DNA from: Tahibacter sp042701255
GTDB taxonomy: Bacteria; Pseudomonadota; Gammaproteobacteria; Xanthomonadales; Rhodanobacteraceae
Assembly: GCF_042701255.1 (NCBI RefSeq)
Contig: NZ_CP170554.1
Span: 1,426,001 to 1,490,000 of the forward strand
Reading direction: 5' to 3'
Length of the DNA stretch: 64,000 nucleotides
Made by a program: the position numbers and the translations under genes. Below are positions 54,556 through 63,057 of this stretch, in pieces. The notes beneath the pieces were generated by a model that saw nothing but the letters and a program-made list of their open reading frames with translations, had not been told where the DNA came from and did no database searches. Position 1 is the stretch's first letter. Each line of letters opens with the position of its first letter.

Positions 54556-55896
54556 TCACACCGCGTCCGACAGCGAGGTGAAGGTGAAGTCGCGGATCTT
54601 CATCGGCGGAATCATCATGACGAACGGCGATTCGTCGTCGCCGACGCGGACCGGCTTGCCGAGTTCCTCGATGTTGTTGAGCATGATCACCGGCGATTCG
54701 TTGAAGCGGAAATTCTTGATCGGATACTTGATCTCGCCGTTCTCGATGTAGAAGGTGCCGTCGCGCGTCAGGCCGGTCAGCAGCACGGTCTGCGGATCGA
54801 CCATGCGGATGTACCAGGTGCGCGTGACGAGGATGCCCTTCTTGGTGCTCTTGACCAGTTCCATCGTCGACTTGTCGCCGCCGATCATGATCAGGTTGCC
54901 GGGCTGGCCCATCGACTTCTTCTTTTTCTGCTCGGCCCAGTAGCGCGAATACTGCAGGTACTCGACCTTGCCCTTGTTGATGATGTTGTGGCGCTCGCGC
55001 GGCAGGCCGTCGTTCTGCTGGTCGAACGGCATGACGGCCGCGTCCTTGTCCCAGGGATCGGCGTAGATCGTCACGCGCTCATCGAACAGCTTTTCGCCGA
55101 GCTTGTTGCCGCCGCCCTTCTTGGACAGGAAGCTGCGGCCCTCGTCGGCCTGGCGCGCGTCGAAGCCGAACATCATGAAGGAGATCAGGCCCGCGCTCGC
55201 GGCCGGCTCGAGGATGACGGTGTACTTGCCGGGCTCCAGCGCCTTGGCGTCGACCGAGCGCTTGGCCTTGTCGATCGCGACGGCGATTTCCTTCTTCGCG
55301 TCGAACGCGTCGATGTCGCGCAGGTTGCGCGCGACCCAGCCCGAACCGCGGCCGTCGTCGGTGCGCACGGTGCAGGTGAAGTCGGCGCCGGCGGATTTCT
55401 GATAGAAGAAATTGCCCTTGCTGTTGGCCGCCGCGAAGAAGCTCTGCGCGTCGGACAGGAAGCCGGCGGCGACGAGCTTGTCGGCCTTGCACGGTTCGAT
55501 GCAGGCCGCGGCGACGTCGGCGCGGTATTCCGGCGCGATCGCGGCGGTCTTGGCGTCGAAGGTTTCGCTGGGCTTGTAGGTCTGCTTGCCGATCGCCGGC
55601 ATGAACTCCGGATTCTCGGGCGCGAGCTTGGCCAGTTCCTCGGCGCGGCGCACGACCTTCTCCAGCGACGCGTCGTCGAATTCATTGATCGTCGCGGTGC
55701 CGACGCGCTTGCCGAAGGCGACCTGCACGCCGAGCTGCAGGTCGTCGACGATGCCGCTGGTCGAGACGCTGTTCAGCGCGTAGCGGATGTTGCCGATGAT
55801 GCTGCCGTTGAGCTGCGCGCTGCATTCGTCGGCCTTGGACAGCTTGACGACCTTCTCCAGGATGGCCTTGGCTTCCTGCTCGGAAAGAATACTCAT
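54556..55896 (-). CDS. TldE/PmbA-family metallopeptidase-related protein
   Basis: This 446-residue protein has the PmbA/TldE layout: an N-terminal domain with NSVSTSGIVDDLQLGVQVAF, a central part with KYTVILEPAASAGLISFMMF, and a C-terminal barrel including GNLIMIGGDKSTMELVKSTK and LVTRTWYIRMVDPQT. TldE subunits lack the HExxxH zinc site and pair with TldD to form the active heterodimer. AGGAGA lies 7 bases upstream of the ATG. It starts 16 bases after the TldD stop and has no signal peptide, whereas its partner has a Tat signal. Confidence 0.9.
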   Translation of the reverse strand: MSILSEQEAKAILEKVVKLSKADECSAQLNGSIIGNIRYALNSVSTSGIVDDLQLGVQVAFGKRVGTATINEFDDASLEKVVRRAEELAKLAPENPEFMPAIGKQTYKPSETFDAKTAAIAPEYRADVAAACIEPCKADKLVAAGFLSDAQSFFAAANSKGNFFYQKSAGADFTCTVRTDDGRGSGWVARNLRDIDAFDAKKEIAVAIDKAKRSVDAKALEPGKYTVILEPAASAGLISFMMFGFDARQADEGRSFLSKKGGGNKLGEKLFDERVTIYADPWDKDAAVMPFDQQNDGLPRERHNIINKGKVEYLQYSRYWAEQKKKKSMGQPGNLIMIGGDKSTMELVKSTKKGILVTRTWYIRMVDPQTVLLTGLTRDGTFYIENGEIKYPIKNFRFNESPVIMLNNIEELGKPVRVGDDESPFVMMIPPMKIRDFTFTSLSDAV

Positions 55897-55912
55897 GATC
55901 GTTCTCCTAAGA

Positions 55913-57544
55913 TCAGCCGAGGCTGCGCGCAGTGTTGATGACGTTGATGCCGTTGAAGCGCGCGGTGGACGAGCCGTGCGACACGGCCGACACCTGGCCC
56001 GGCTGGCCCTTGCCGTCGAAGAACGAGCCGCCGAGGCGGTAGTCGCTCTGGTCGCAGACCGCGACGCAGGCATTCCAGAATTCCGGCGTGCGGATCTGGT
56101 AGGCCACGTCCTCGATCATCTCGGTGACCTTGCCGTTCTTGATCTCGTAGAACAGCTGGCCGCCGAACTGCGCGTTGTAGCGCTGCTGGTCGATCGAGAA
56201 CGAACCGTCGCCGACGATGTAGATGCCGTTTTCGATGTCCTTGATCATTTCCGCCGGCGACAGCTTCGCTTCGCCCGCCGCGAGCGAGACGTTGGCCATG
56301 CGCTGGAACTGCACGCTCGACCAGGAGTCGGCGTAGCAGCAGCCCTGCGATTCCTTGAGGCCGAGGATGTGGGCCTGGTCGCGGATGACCTGATAGTTGA
56401 CGAGCTTGCCCTTGCTGATCAGATCCCAGCGCTGCGTCTTGACGCCTTCGTCGTCGTAGGCGACCGCGCCGAGCGAGCCGGGCTGGGTCTTGTCGGCGAA
56501 GATCGTGACCTTGTCGCTGCCGTACTGGAATTTCTCTTTCCACTTGTCCAGGGTCGCGAAGCTGGTGCCGGCGTAGTTGGCTTCGTAGCCGAGCACGCGG
56601 TCGAGTTCCAGCGGATGGCCGACCGACTCGTGGATGGTCAGCCACAGGTGCGACGGATCGAGCATGAGGTCGTACTTGCCCGGCTTGACCGAGCGCGCCT
56701 TGAGCTTGGCCTGGGCCTGCTTGGCCGCGGCGACGGCGTCCTCGACCATGTCGTAGGAGTTGCCGTAGACGACCGCGCCGCCGGGCAGGGTGACCTTGTC
56801 GGCCGCCTTGGGCTCCAGATATTCGTAGCCCATGCCGCGCGGATCGGACAGACCCTGGCGCGTGCGGAACTTGCCGCTGGCCTTGTCGACGGCGGTGACC
56901 GTCATCGGCGCCCAGATGCGGTGCACGTCCTGGTCGATGTAGGAACCGTCGGTCGAGGCGAAATACTTCTGTTCGTTGACGAGGAACAGGATGGAGTTGA
57001 TGAAGCTCGCGCCGGCCTTCATCGCCGCGGCGTTGACCGACAGCAGCAGGTCGACCTTGTCCTTGATCGGCACTTCCATCGCATTTTTCTGGATGGGCGT
57101 CTTCCAGCTGACCTCACCGGCGCCCTTGACCGGGGCGAGCTCGACCGGCTTGGCCTGCAGGCGCGAGTTGGCCTTGGCGATCGTCACGGCCTGGCGCGCG
57201 GCCTTGGCCACGGCTTCCGGCGTCGCGACGCTGGTCGCGGCGAAGCCCCAGGTGCCGTTGGCGATCACGCGGATGCCGACGCCCGAGGATTCGGTGTTGA
57301 CGACGTTCTCGACGCGGTCCTCGCGCGTGACGACGAACTGGCGCAGGTAGCGGCCTATGCGCACGTCGCAGTAGCTCGCGCCGCTGGCCTTGGCCGCTTC
57401 CAGCGCCGCGTCGGCGAGGCGCTTCTTGGTCGCGACATCGACCGTACTGAGCAGTTCTTCCGCAGCGATCGCGCGGCCGTACACGGGCAGCAGCAGGGCA
57501 CCGATACCGGCGCCGGCGAACTGCAGGAAATCGCGTCTGTCCAT
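55913..57544 (-). CDS. TldD-family metallopeptidase with Tat signal
   Basis: This 543-residue peptidase carries the TldD zinc motif HExxxH in LTIHESVGHPLELD. An N-terminal twin-arginine signal is visible (MDRRDFLQFAGAGIGALLLP). Other family segments are GSLGAVAYDDEGVKTQRWDL and CYADSWSSVQFQRM. TldD/TldE heterodimers degrade or process peptides; the best-known example matures microcin B17 in the cytoplasm. A Tat signal implies an extracytoplasmic location here. GGGAG lies about 9 bases upstream of the chosen ATG. It is the first gene of the minus-strand cluster. Confidence 0.9.
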   Translation of the reverse strand: MDRRDFLQFAGAGIGALLLPVYGRAIAAEELLSTVDVATKKRLADAALEAAKASGASYCDVRIGRYLRQFVVTREDRVENVVNTESSGVGIRVIANGTWGFAATSVATPEAVAKAARQAVTIAKANSRLQAKPVELAPVKGAGEVSWKTPIQKNAMEVPIKDKVDLLLSVNAAAMKAGASFINSILFLVNEQKYFASTDGSYIDQDVHRIWAPMTVTAVDKASGKFRTRQGLSDPRGMGYEYLEPKAADKVTLPGGAVVYGNSYDMVEDAVAAAKQAQAKLKARSVKPGKYDLMLDPSHLWLTIHESVGHPLELDRVLGYEANYAGTSFATLDKWKEKFQYGSDKVTIFADKTQPGSLGAVAYDDEGVKTQRWDLISKGKLVNYQVIRDQAHILGLKESQGCCYADSWSSVQFQRMANVSLAAGEAKLSPAEMIKDIENGIYIVGDGSFSIDQQRYNAQFGGQLFYEIKNGKVTEMIEDVAYQIRTPEFWNACVAVCDQSDYRLGGSFFDGKGQPGQVSAVSHGSSTARFNGINVINTARSLG

Positions 57545-57863
57545 ATTCACTCTCCCGATGGGCGCAGCTTGGATGGGCGGCGGCGCGCAAAGGTTGAGCA
57601 GCACGCGCAGACGCCGGGGCGTCCGATCTTCGTTCAGCGATCGCGGCGCTGTCCTGTGACGAAGGGCATGGGTAGGCGCAATGGGTTTGCGCGTTGGCGG
57701 GCGGATGGCCAGGTAGGCGGCCGGGACTGCGGCGGGAGCGGTGCTGGTGGCAGGCGGGCCGGAGGATGCTGGGGCGGCTCAGAGAGCTCCGACAAGTGCG
57801 GCACATGCAGGGCGGAAGGGCTGATGTTGCCGCGGGGTGTCCGCTTACCATTCGATTCCGGAG
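57545..57863. other. Region upstream of tldD-like gene, no gene seen
   Basis: About 320 bases between the TldD gene and the palindromic repeat. It presumably holds the promoter of the minus-strand cluster, but no convincing elements were recognised. Short frames are GC-rich shadows. Confidence 0.4.
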
Positions 57864-57892
57864 CAACCCCATCCCCACCCATGCCCTCCCCT

Positions 57893-59157
57893 TGTATGGA
57901 CCGGAGACATAGGTAACGCCCGTTCGGAGACATGGGTTACACCCTCAGCCAAATCGACAAAGGGTGTTTTCTATGCCTTGGAATGCGAGAAACCTCATGT
58001 CTTTGCGACGCGAATTTGTTGTGTTGGCGCAGCAGGAGAGTGCCAACGTCAGCGCGCTGTGCCGCTACTACGGCATCAGCCGCAAGACCGCGTACAAGTG
58101 GTTGGAACGGGGTGCGGATGACACGGCCGACCGGTCCCGGCAGCCGCACCGTTCGCCGGAGAGGACGGCCGCCTCGGTCGAGCAGAAGTTGCTGCGGGTG
58201 CGTGATCGATTCCCGGCCTGGGGCGCTCGCAAGCTCAAGCGTTTCCTGGAGAATGCGGGCGAGTCGGACCTGCCGGCCGTTAGCACCATCACGGCGGTTC
58301 TGCGGCGTCATGGCCGTCTCTGGCCAGCTGCCTCATCCACGGCCAAGCCCTGGGAGCGGTTCGAGCACCCCGAGCCCAACGCCTTGTGGCAGATGGACTT
58401 CAAAGGCCACGTGGCTATGAGCACCGGTCGCTGCCACCCGCTGACGGTGCTCGACGACCATTCCCGCTTCAATGTGCTGCTGCAGGCTTGTTCTGGCGAG
58501 TCGCTGCAGAACGTCCAGACACCCCTGATCCGCTGTTTCCAGACCTACGGACTGCCCGCCGCGATCTGCTGCGACAACGGCTCGCCCTGGGGAACCATGC
58601 AGCGCGAGGATCGCCTCACCACCCTGGGCGTCTGGCTCATCCAGTTGGGCATCCGCCTCATCCACGCTCGGCCTTGTCATCCTCAAACCAATGGCAAGGA
58701 TGAACGTTTCCATCGCACCCTGAACATCGAGCTCTTGCAACGGCGCGTCCTGGCCGACCTGGATGACGCTCAACACGCCCTGGATGCCTTCCGGGACGAC
58801 TACAACCTGATCCGTCCCCACCAGGCCATCGGCATGAACGTCCCCGCCTCGCGTTACCGACCCAGCGACCGGCGCTATCCCGCCACATTACCTCCCGTCG
58901 AATACGACGATCAGTTCCCCATCCGCACGGTCGATGCCAGCGGCAAAATCGACTTCCTCGGTCGGCGCTATCGCATCGGCAAAGCCCTGCGCAGCCAACG
59001 TGTTGCTTTACGTCCTGACACCGAAAACGACGGCCAATTTACCGTCTACTTTTGTCACCAACCCGTCCGATCTATCGACCTTCATCAAAGCGATGGAGCC
59101 GACTAACCTGTTACCCATCTCCCCGAACACCTGTCACCCATGTCGCCGGTCCATACA
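57893..59157 (+). mobile_element. IS481-family insertion sequence, 1265 bp
   Basis: The element starts TGTATGGACCGGAGACAT and ends ATGTCGCCGGTCCATACA, terminal inverted repeats with one mismatch and the TGT...ACA ends usual for this family. It is flanked by the 5-bp direct repeat CCCCT (57888-57892 and 59158-59162). One intact transposase gene fills it. Intact gene, near-perfect ends and duplication suggest a recent insertion. Confidence 0.92.
57973..59106 (+). CDS. IS481-family transposase (DDE)
   Basis: This 377-residue transposase begins MPWNARNLMSLRREFV, typical of the family. An N-terminal helix-turn-helix region follows (about 20-45; NVSALCRYYGISRKTAYKWL). The integrase core has the DDE triad in WQMDFKGH (Asp), ICCDNGSPW (Asp) and GKDERFHRTL (Glu). 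A GTG at 57964 would add three residues. The gene is complete with no frameshift. It ends 51 bases before the right inverted repeat. Confidence 0.93.
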   Translation: MPWNARNLMSLRREFVVLAQQESANVSALCRYYGISRKTAYKWLERGADDTADRSRQPHRSPERTAASVEQKLLRVRDRFPAWGARKLKRFLENAGESDLPAVSTITAVLRRHGRLWPAASSTAKPWERFEHPEPNALWQMDFKGHVAMSTGRCHPLTVLDDHSRFNVLLQACSGESLQNVQTPLIRCFQTYGLPAAICCDNGSPWGTMQREDRLTTLGVWLIQLGIRLIHARPCHPQTNGKDERFHRTLNIELLQRRVLADLDDAQHALDAFRDDYNLIRPHQAIGMNVPASRYRPSDRRYPATLPPVEYDDQFPIRTVDASGKIDFLGRRYRIGKALRSQRVALRPDTENDGQFTVYFCHQPVRSIDLHQSDGAD

Positions 59158-59473
59158 CCCCTTGAAGGGGAGGGTTTGTACCGATCGGCGAAAACCGGTC
59201 TGAAACGAGGCGAGTCTCTCGGGTTTCGCGGTTCGGTGAAACCGGTCTGGCACAAAGCGAGCTTCCCGCGTCTGGCGTGGAAAACCCTCCCCTTCAAGGG
59301 GAGGGTATGGGTGGGGATGGGGTTGCTCTGCAGAAGATGAAGCCGTGCCCGGAACGGCCGCTTCTGACGGCCTGACGTACTCGGCCGTACGTAGGCGATC
59401 TCCGACTCCTGGATCATCGACTCAGATGGCCGAACACCTGCGACGGCAAGCGTTTGTCGGGGCTGAAGCGGAA

Positions 59474-59502
59474 GCGGCAGGGCGCACGAAACGCCCTGCC
59501 GC
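59474..59502 (-). terminator. Hairpin downstream of the TonB receptor gene
   Basis: GCGGCAGGGCG and CGCCCTGCCGC form an 11-bp perfect stem, 39 bases past the receptor stop. It is a good candidate terminator, although the following T run on the minus strand is poor. Confidence 0.65.
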
Positions 59503-59540
59503 CGGATACCTGCCAAGCCTTCCTTGGAACTCGAACGACC

Positions 59541-61760
59541 TCAGAACTCGAACGAAGCGCCCGCGTAGTAGCTGCGTGCGAGGCCCGGTTCGATGCCGTT
59601 GGAGAACACGCGGCTGTAGTACTTGTGGTCCATCAGGTTGGAGACGCCGGCCAGCAGGCGCACCTTCTGGGTCACGTAGTAGTCGCCGCTGAGGTCGACG
59701 ACCGTGTACTGCGGCACCTTCGCCGGGATGAAGCGCGTCGGATCGGTCGGGAACGCCGGCTGGTTGGAGTCCTGGAAGTACTGGCTCGCGACCGACAGCC
59801 ACGACAGCGCCACCTTGTAGTGGTGGTCCTCGCGCCAGTTCAGACCGGCACGGGCCAGGTAGCGCGGCGAGAATGCCGGCTTGTTGCCGAGGTTGGCGGC
59901 GTTGCGCGTGGCGGTGAACTCGGCGTCCAGCAGCGACACGTTGGCGAACACCGAGAAGTGACGCTGGGTCTGCGGATCGCGTGCGGCGAGGAAGTCGTAG
60001 TCGACCTGGCCCTCGAAGCCGCGATGACGCGTGTCGCCGGTGTTCACGTTGATCGTGTTGTTCGCCGGCGCGCCGGGACCGGCCGGCTGGCTTTCGATGC
60101 GGTCCTTGACGTTCACCTGGAACAGGCTGACGTCGTAGAACAGACCGTCGACCGGGTTGCCGTGCACGCCGGCCTCGAACGACAGGATGTGGGTCGGATC
60201 CGGATCGTTGATCTCGCCGGCCGCGGTGTTGCCGAACGGCGAGCCGATGTCGAAGTAGCGCACCGGGCGCCAGCCCTGCGAGACGTTGAAATAGGTCTCG
60301 TTGAGGTGGCCGAAGTCGTTGCCGAAGCCGATGCCGAACAGCGGCACGTTATGCGTGACCGTGCGGTCGACGCGGTCGCGGGTCAGGTTCGGCGGCTTGA
60401 TCGATTCCTCGACGTCGACCTTCTCGCGCTCCAGGCGCACCGACGGCACGAGGTGCCACTTGCCCCAGCGGAACACGTTCTCGGCGAATACCGCGGCGTA
60501 GTCGGTGGAGCGCTCGTGATTCAGGCGCGCGCAATTGACCTGGGCCGGCGTCAGGCAGGTCGGCGCATAGCGATCGCTGCGCGGCACGCTGAGGTTGCTC
60601 GAGGTCCACTGGCGGAACGGCGCATCCGAGTGATAGCCGGTGAAGCCGATCGTGAGGGCATTGCCGCGGGCCCAGCGATGCAGCAGGCGCGCATCGACGC
60701 CGGCGTAGCGGAACACGTCGTCCTGCAGCTGCGCGGTCGTAGGCGGCGGCTGCGGCGGTACGAAGCCGGCTTCCGAGCGCGAGGCCAGGTTCTGGTAGCC
60801 GCTCCACACCTTGGCCACGAGCTGGGTCTTCTCGTCGAACTTGCGTTCGTGGGTCAGGCTCAGCTGGTAGCGCTCGGTCCACAGGCGCGCGTCCGGCGTC
60901 GTGGTCGTGTCGGCGTCACGCTGGAACACCGAATAGCTCATCTTGCCGGGATCGCCGGTTTCCAGGTCGTAGCCGTGGAAATCCAGCGCCCAGTAGGCGG
61001 CTTCGTCGGGGCGGTAGCCCAGATGGAAATCGGCGCCGGCGAGGTCCGAGTCGCCGTTATGGCGCTGACCGTCGGTGCGGCGGTAGTGCACGTCGGCGAG
61101 GTAGTCCCAGCTGCCCGAGGTACCCGACAGCGTGTTGAACGTCGCGAACAGGCCGTCCTTGCCGAACACGTTCTCGCTGTAGCCGGCCAGCTCGCGGTCG
61201 GCCACGGGCTTGCGGCTGACGAGGTTGATCGTCGGCGGCGGCTCGGGTCCGTACAGCAGCGAGCTGCCGCCGCGGATCGACTGCACCGTCGCGATGGTCT
61301 GCGGCAGCGGGAACGAATAGATGGTCGGATAGCCGATCCAGTCGGCCTGCAGCGGAATGCCGTCCTGCAGCACCGTGACGAACTCGGATTCCTGCGGATT
61401 GCCGATGCCGCGGTAGCTCAGATTGGTCTGGCCCGGCGCCTGCTGCTCGGAGACGAGCAGGCCTGGCGTCTGCGAGAACACCGCGCGCAGGTTGTTGTCG
61501 ATGATGGTCGGCAGACGGTCGAGCTTGGTGATCGACGTCTTCTTGGTGACGGTGATGAACGGACCGTCGACTTCCGGCATCAGATAGTCGAGCTTCACGC
61601 GCCACGGCGCGATCGCATGGACGTCGACGTTACGAAGCTGGACGGCGTCGTCCTTCTTGCCGTTCGTCTCGTCGGTGGTGGATTGCTGGGCGTGATTGGT
61701 GGAACTCAACCCCAGGCCGATCAGCAGGACCAAGGTCCTGATGCGCAACGGTCGTTTCAT
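59541..61760 (-). CDS. TonB-dependent outer-membrane receptor
   Basis: This 739-residue receptor has a signal peptide (TLVLLIGLGLSSTNHA), a plug domain (about 60-180; LRAVFSQTPGLLVSEQ, NLSYRGIGNPQESE, IRGGSSLLYGP) and a 22-strand barrel ending in the terminal Phe (YYAGASFEF). The plug resembles ferric-dicitrate (FecA-type) receptors, but the neighbours are GlcNAc catabolic genes, which suggests amino-sugar or chitooligosaccharide uptake. No FecR/FecI pair is adjacent. A palindrome about 90 bases upstream of the ATG may be its operator. Confidence 0.88.
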   Translation of the reverse strand: MKRPLRIRTLVLLIGLGLSSTNHAQQSTTDETNGKKDDAVQLRNVDVHAIAPWRVKLDYLMPEVDGPFITVTKKTSITKLDRLPTIIDNNLRAVFSQTPGLLVSEQQAPGQTNLSYRGIGNPQESEFVTVLQDGIPLQADWIGYPTIYSFPLPQTIATVQSIRGGSSLLYGPEPPPTINLVSRKPVADRELAGYSENVFGKDGLFATFNTLSGTSGSWDYLADVHYRRTDGQRHNGDSDLAGADFHLGYRPDEAAYWALDFHGYDLETGDPGKMSYSVFQRDADTTTTPDARLWTERYQLSLTHERKFDEKTQLVAKVWSGYQNLASRSEAGFVPPQPPPTTAQLQDDVFRYAGVDARLLHRWARGNALTIGFTGYHSDAPFRQWTSSNLSVPRSDRYAPTCLTPAQVNCARLNHERSTDYAAVFAENVFRWGKWHLVPSVRLEREKVDVEESIKPPNLTRDRVDRTVTHNVPLFGIGFGNDFGHLNETYFNVSQGWRPVRYFDIGSPFGNTAAGEINDPDPTHILSFEAGVHGNPVDGLFYDVSLFQVNVKDRIESQPAGPGAPANNTINVNTGDTRHRGFEGQVDYDFLAARDPQTQRHFSVFANVSLLDAEFTATRNAANLGNKPAFSPRYLARAGLNWREDHHYKVALSWLSVASQYFQDSNQPAFPTDPTRFIPAKVPQYTVVDLSGDYYVTQKVRLLAGVSNLMDHKYYSRVFSNGIEPGLARSYYAGASFEF

Positions 61761-61845
61761 GATTTCCCCTGGCTATGTGTTACTGGCTAGGCATAAAGCC
61801 TCGGCATTTTTGCCGATCGGGAAATTAGGAAAACGGCCTTGCGGA

Positions 61846-61863
61846 CTAGGTCTCAAGACCTAG
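61846..61863. promoter_or_regulatory. Probable operator: 18-bp palindrome CTAGGTCTCAAGACCTAG
   Basis: Arms CTAGGTCT and AGACCTAG (8 bp) flank CA. A further half-site AAGACCT lies at 61881-61887. The palindrome is in the 148-base gap between nagA and the receptor, about 86 bases upstream of the receptor ATG. The core GGTCT/AGACC resembles operators of GntR/HutC-type amino-sugar regulators such as DasR, but with an extra 2-bp spacer. No regulator gene is in view. Two small hairpins lie nearer the receptor start (61791-61801, 61801-61816). Confidence 0.55.
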
Positions 61864-61908
61864 GTTCATGTTTCATATCTAAGACCTGAATTCGCAATAT
61901 CTGTTACA

Positions 61909-63057
61909 TCAATGGGTTTCGCGCTGTCCGGCGATCCAGGTTTCGCACACGCGCCATTCATCATCGACGACGACGAGGTCGGCGGCGCAGCCCGCAATGA
62001 TGCGTCCGCGGCGTCCGGCGAGGCCCAGGAATTCGGCCGGCCAGGTCGACGCCATGCGCGCCGAATCCTCCAGCGAAAGCCCCAGCAGCTCCACGCCGTT
62101 GCGCACGGCCGTGATCATGTCCAGCGCGGAGCCGGCCAGTGCGCCCTGCTCGTTGACGCATTGGCCGTCGCGCAGCACTACGCGCTGGCCGGCCAGGGTG
62201 TACTCGCCGAGCGCGCCGCCGACCGGCGGCATCGCGTCGGTCACGAAGAACGCGCGGCCGCGCGGCTTGGCGCGTATGGCCGTGCGCAGGCTCGCCGCAT
62301 GCACGTGGTGGCCGTCGTTGATCAGGCCGCACCAGCTGTCGCGGTGGTCGAGCGCGGCGCCGACCGCGCCGGGCTCGCGGCCGGTCAGCGGCGTCATCGC
62401 ATTGAACAGATGCGTCACGCCGCGCACACCGAGCGCGAACGCCTGCATGAGCCGCGCGTAGTCGGTCGCCGTATGGCCGGCCGCGACGATGACGCCGCGG
62501 CACACGAGTTCGGTCAGCGCCTCGTCGGATACCTGCTCGGGCGCGAGAGTCAGCACGGTGACGCCGCGGCGCAATGAGGCGGCCAACGCGACGTCGTCGC
62601 GGTCCGGCGCGCGGAACTTCGCCGCGTCGTGCGCGCCGCGGCGCTGCGGCGCGAGGTACGGTCCTTCGAGATGGATGCCGAGTACGCCGGGTACGCCCTC
62701 GGCGATGGCCGCGTCGACCGCGGCGATGGCCTCGGCCATGGCCTGCGGCGTGTCGCTGATCAGGGTCGGCAGGAAGCCGGTCGTGCCGTAGCGCCGGTGC
62801 GCCGCGCCGATGCGGCGTATGGTTTCCACCGTCGGCGCGTCGTTGAACAGCACGTCGCCGCCGCCGTTGACCTGGCAGTCGATGAAACCCGGCAGCAGCA
62901 GACGGCCGCCGAGATCCAGACGTTCCGCCGCGGCGGCGACGCGGGCATCGTCCGCATCGACGATCGCAGCGATGTCTGCACCTTCGACGAGCACGGCGAG
63001 GCCTGTACGCAGCCCGTCGTCGACGAGCACGCGGGCATTGACGAGGGCTATGGTCAT
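61909..63057 (-). CDS. nagA: N-acetylglucosamine-6-phosphate deacetylase
   Basis: This 382-residue cytoplasmic enzyme converts GlcNAc-6-phosphate to glucosamine-6-phosphate and acetate. Family motifs are PGFIDCQVNGGG, GIHLEGPYL (metal-binding Glu), AAGHTATDY (His), GVTHLFNAMTPLTGREPG (His), DGHHVH and FVTDAMPP (catalytic Asp). The HxH pair of other amidohydrolases is replaced by CQVN as in many NagA proteins. Its start overlaps the stop of the upstream isomerase gene by one base (TGATG), so the two are coupled. Confidence 0.93.
   Translation of the reverse strand: MTIALVNARVLVDDGLRTGLAVLVEGADIAAIVDADDARVAAAAERLDLGGRLLLPGFIDCQVNGGGDVLFNDAPTVETIRRIGAAHRRYGTTGFLPTLISDTPQAMAEAIAAVDAAIAEGVPGVLGIHLEGPYLAPQRRGAHDAAKFRAPDRDDVALAASLRRGVTVLTLAPEQVSDEALTELVCRGVIVAAGHTATDYARLMQAFALGVRGVTHLFNAMTPLTGREPGAVGAALDHRDSWCGLINDGHHVHAASLRTAIRAKPRGRAFFVTDAMPPVGGALGEYTLAGQRVVLRDGQCVNEQGALAGSALDMITAVRNGVELLGLSLEDSARMASTWPAEFLGLAGRRGRIIAGCAADLVVVDDEWRVCETWIAGQRETH

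Larger units (their letters stand above)
57864..59325. repeat. Long palindromic repeat, copy 3, interrupted by an IS element
   Basis: The left end (57864-57892) starts CAACCCCATCCCCACCCAT and stops in CCTCCCCT; the sequence resumes at 59158 with CCCCTTGAAGGGGAGGG and continues to the right end at 59325. Removing the IS and one copy of its 5-bp duplication restores the same structure as at 44972-45116. Two sub-copies of the centre (GGCGAAAACCGGTCTG near 59190 and GTGAAACCGGTCTGGCAC near 59235) make this copy longer. Confidence 0.85.
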
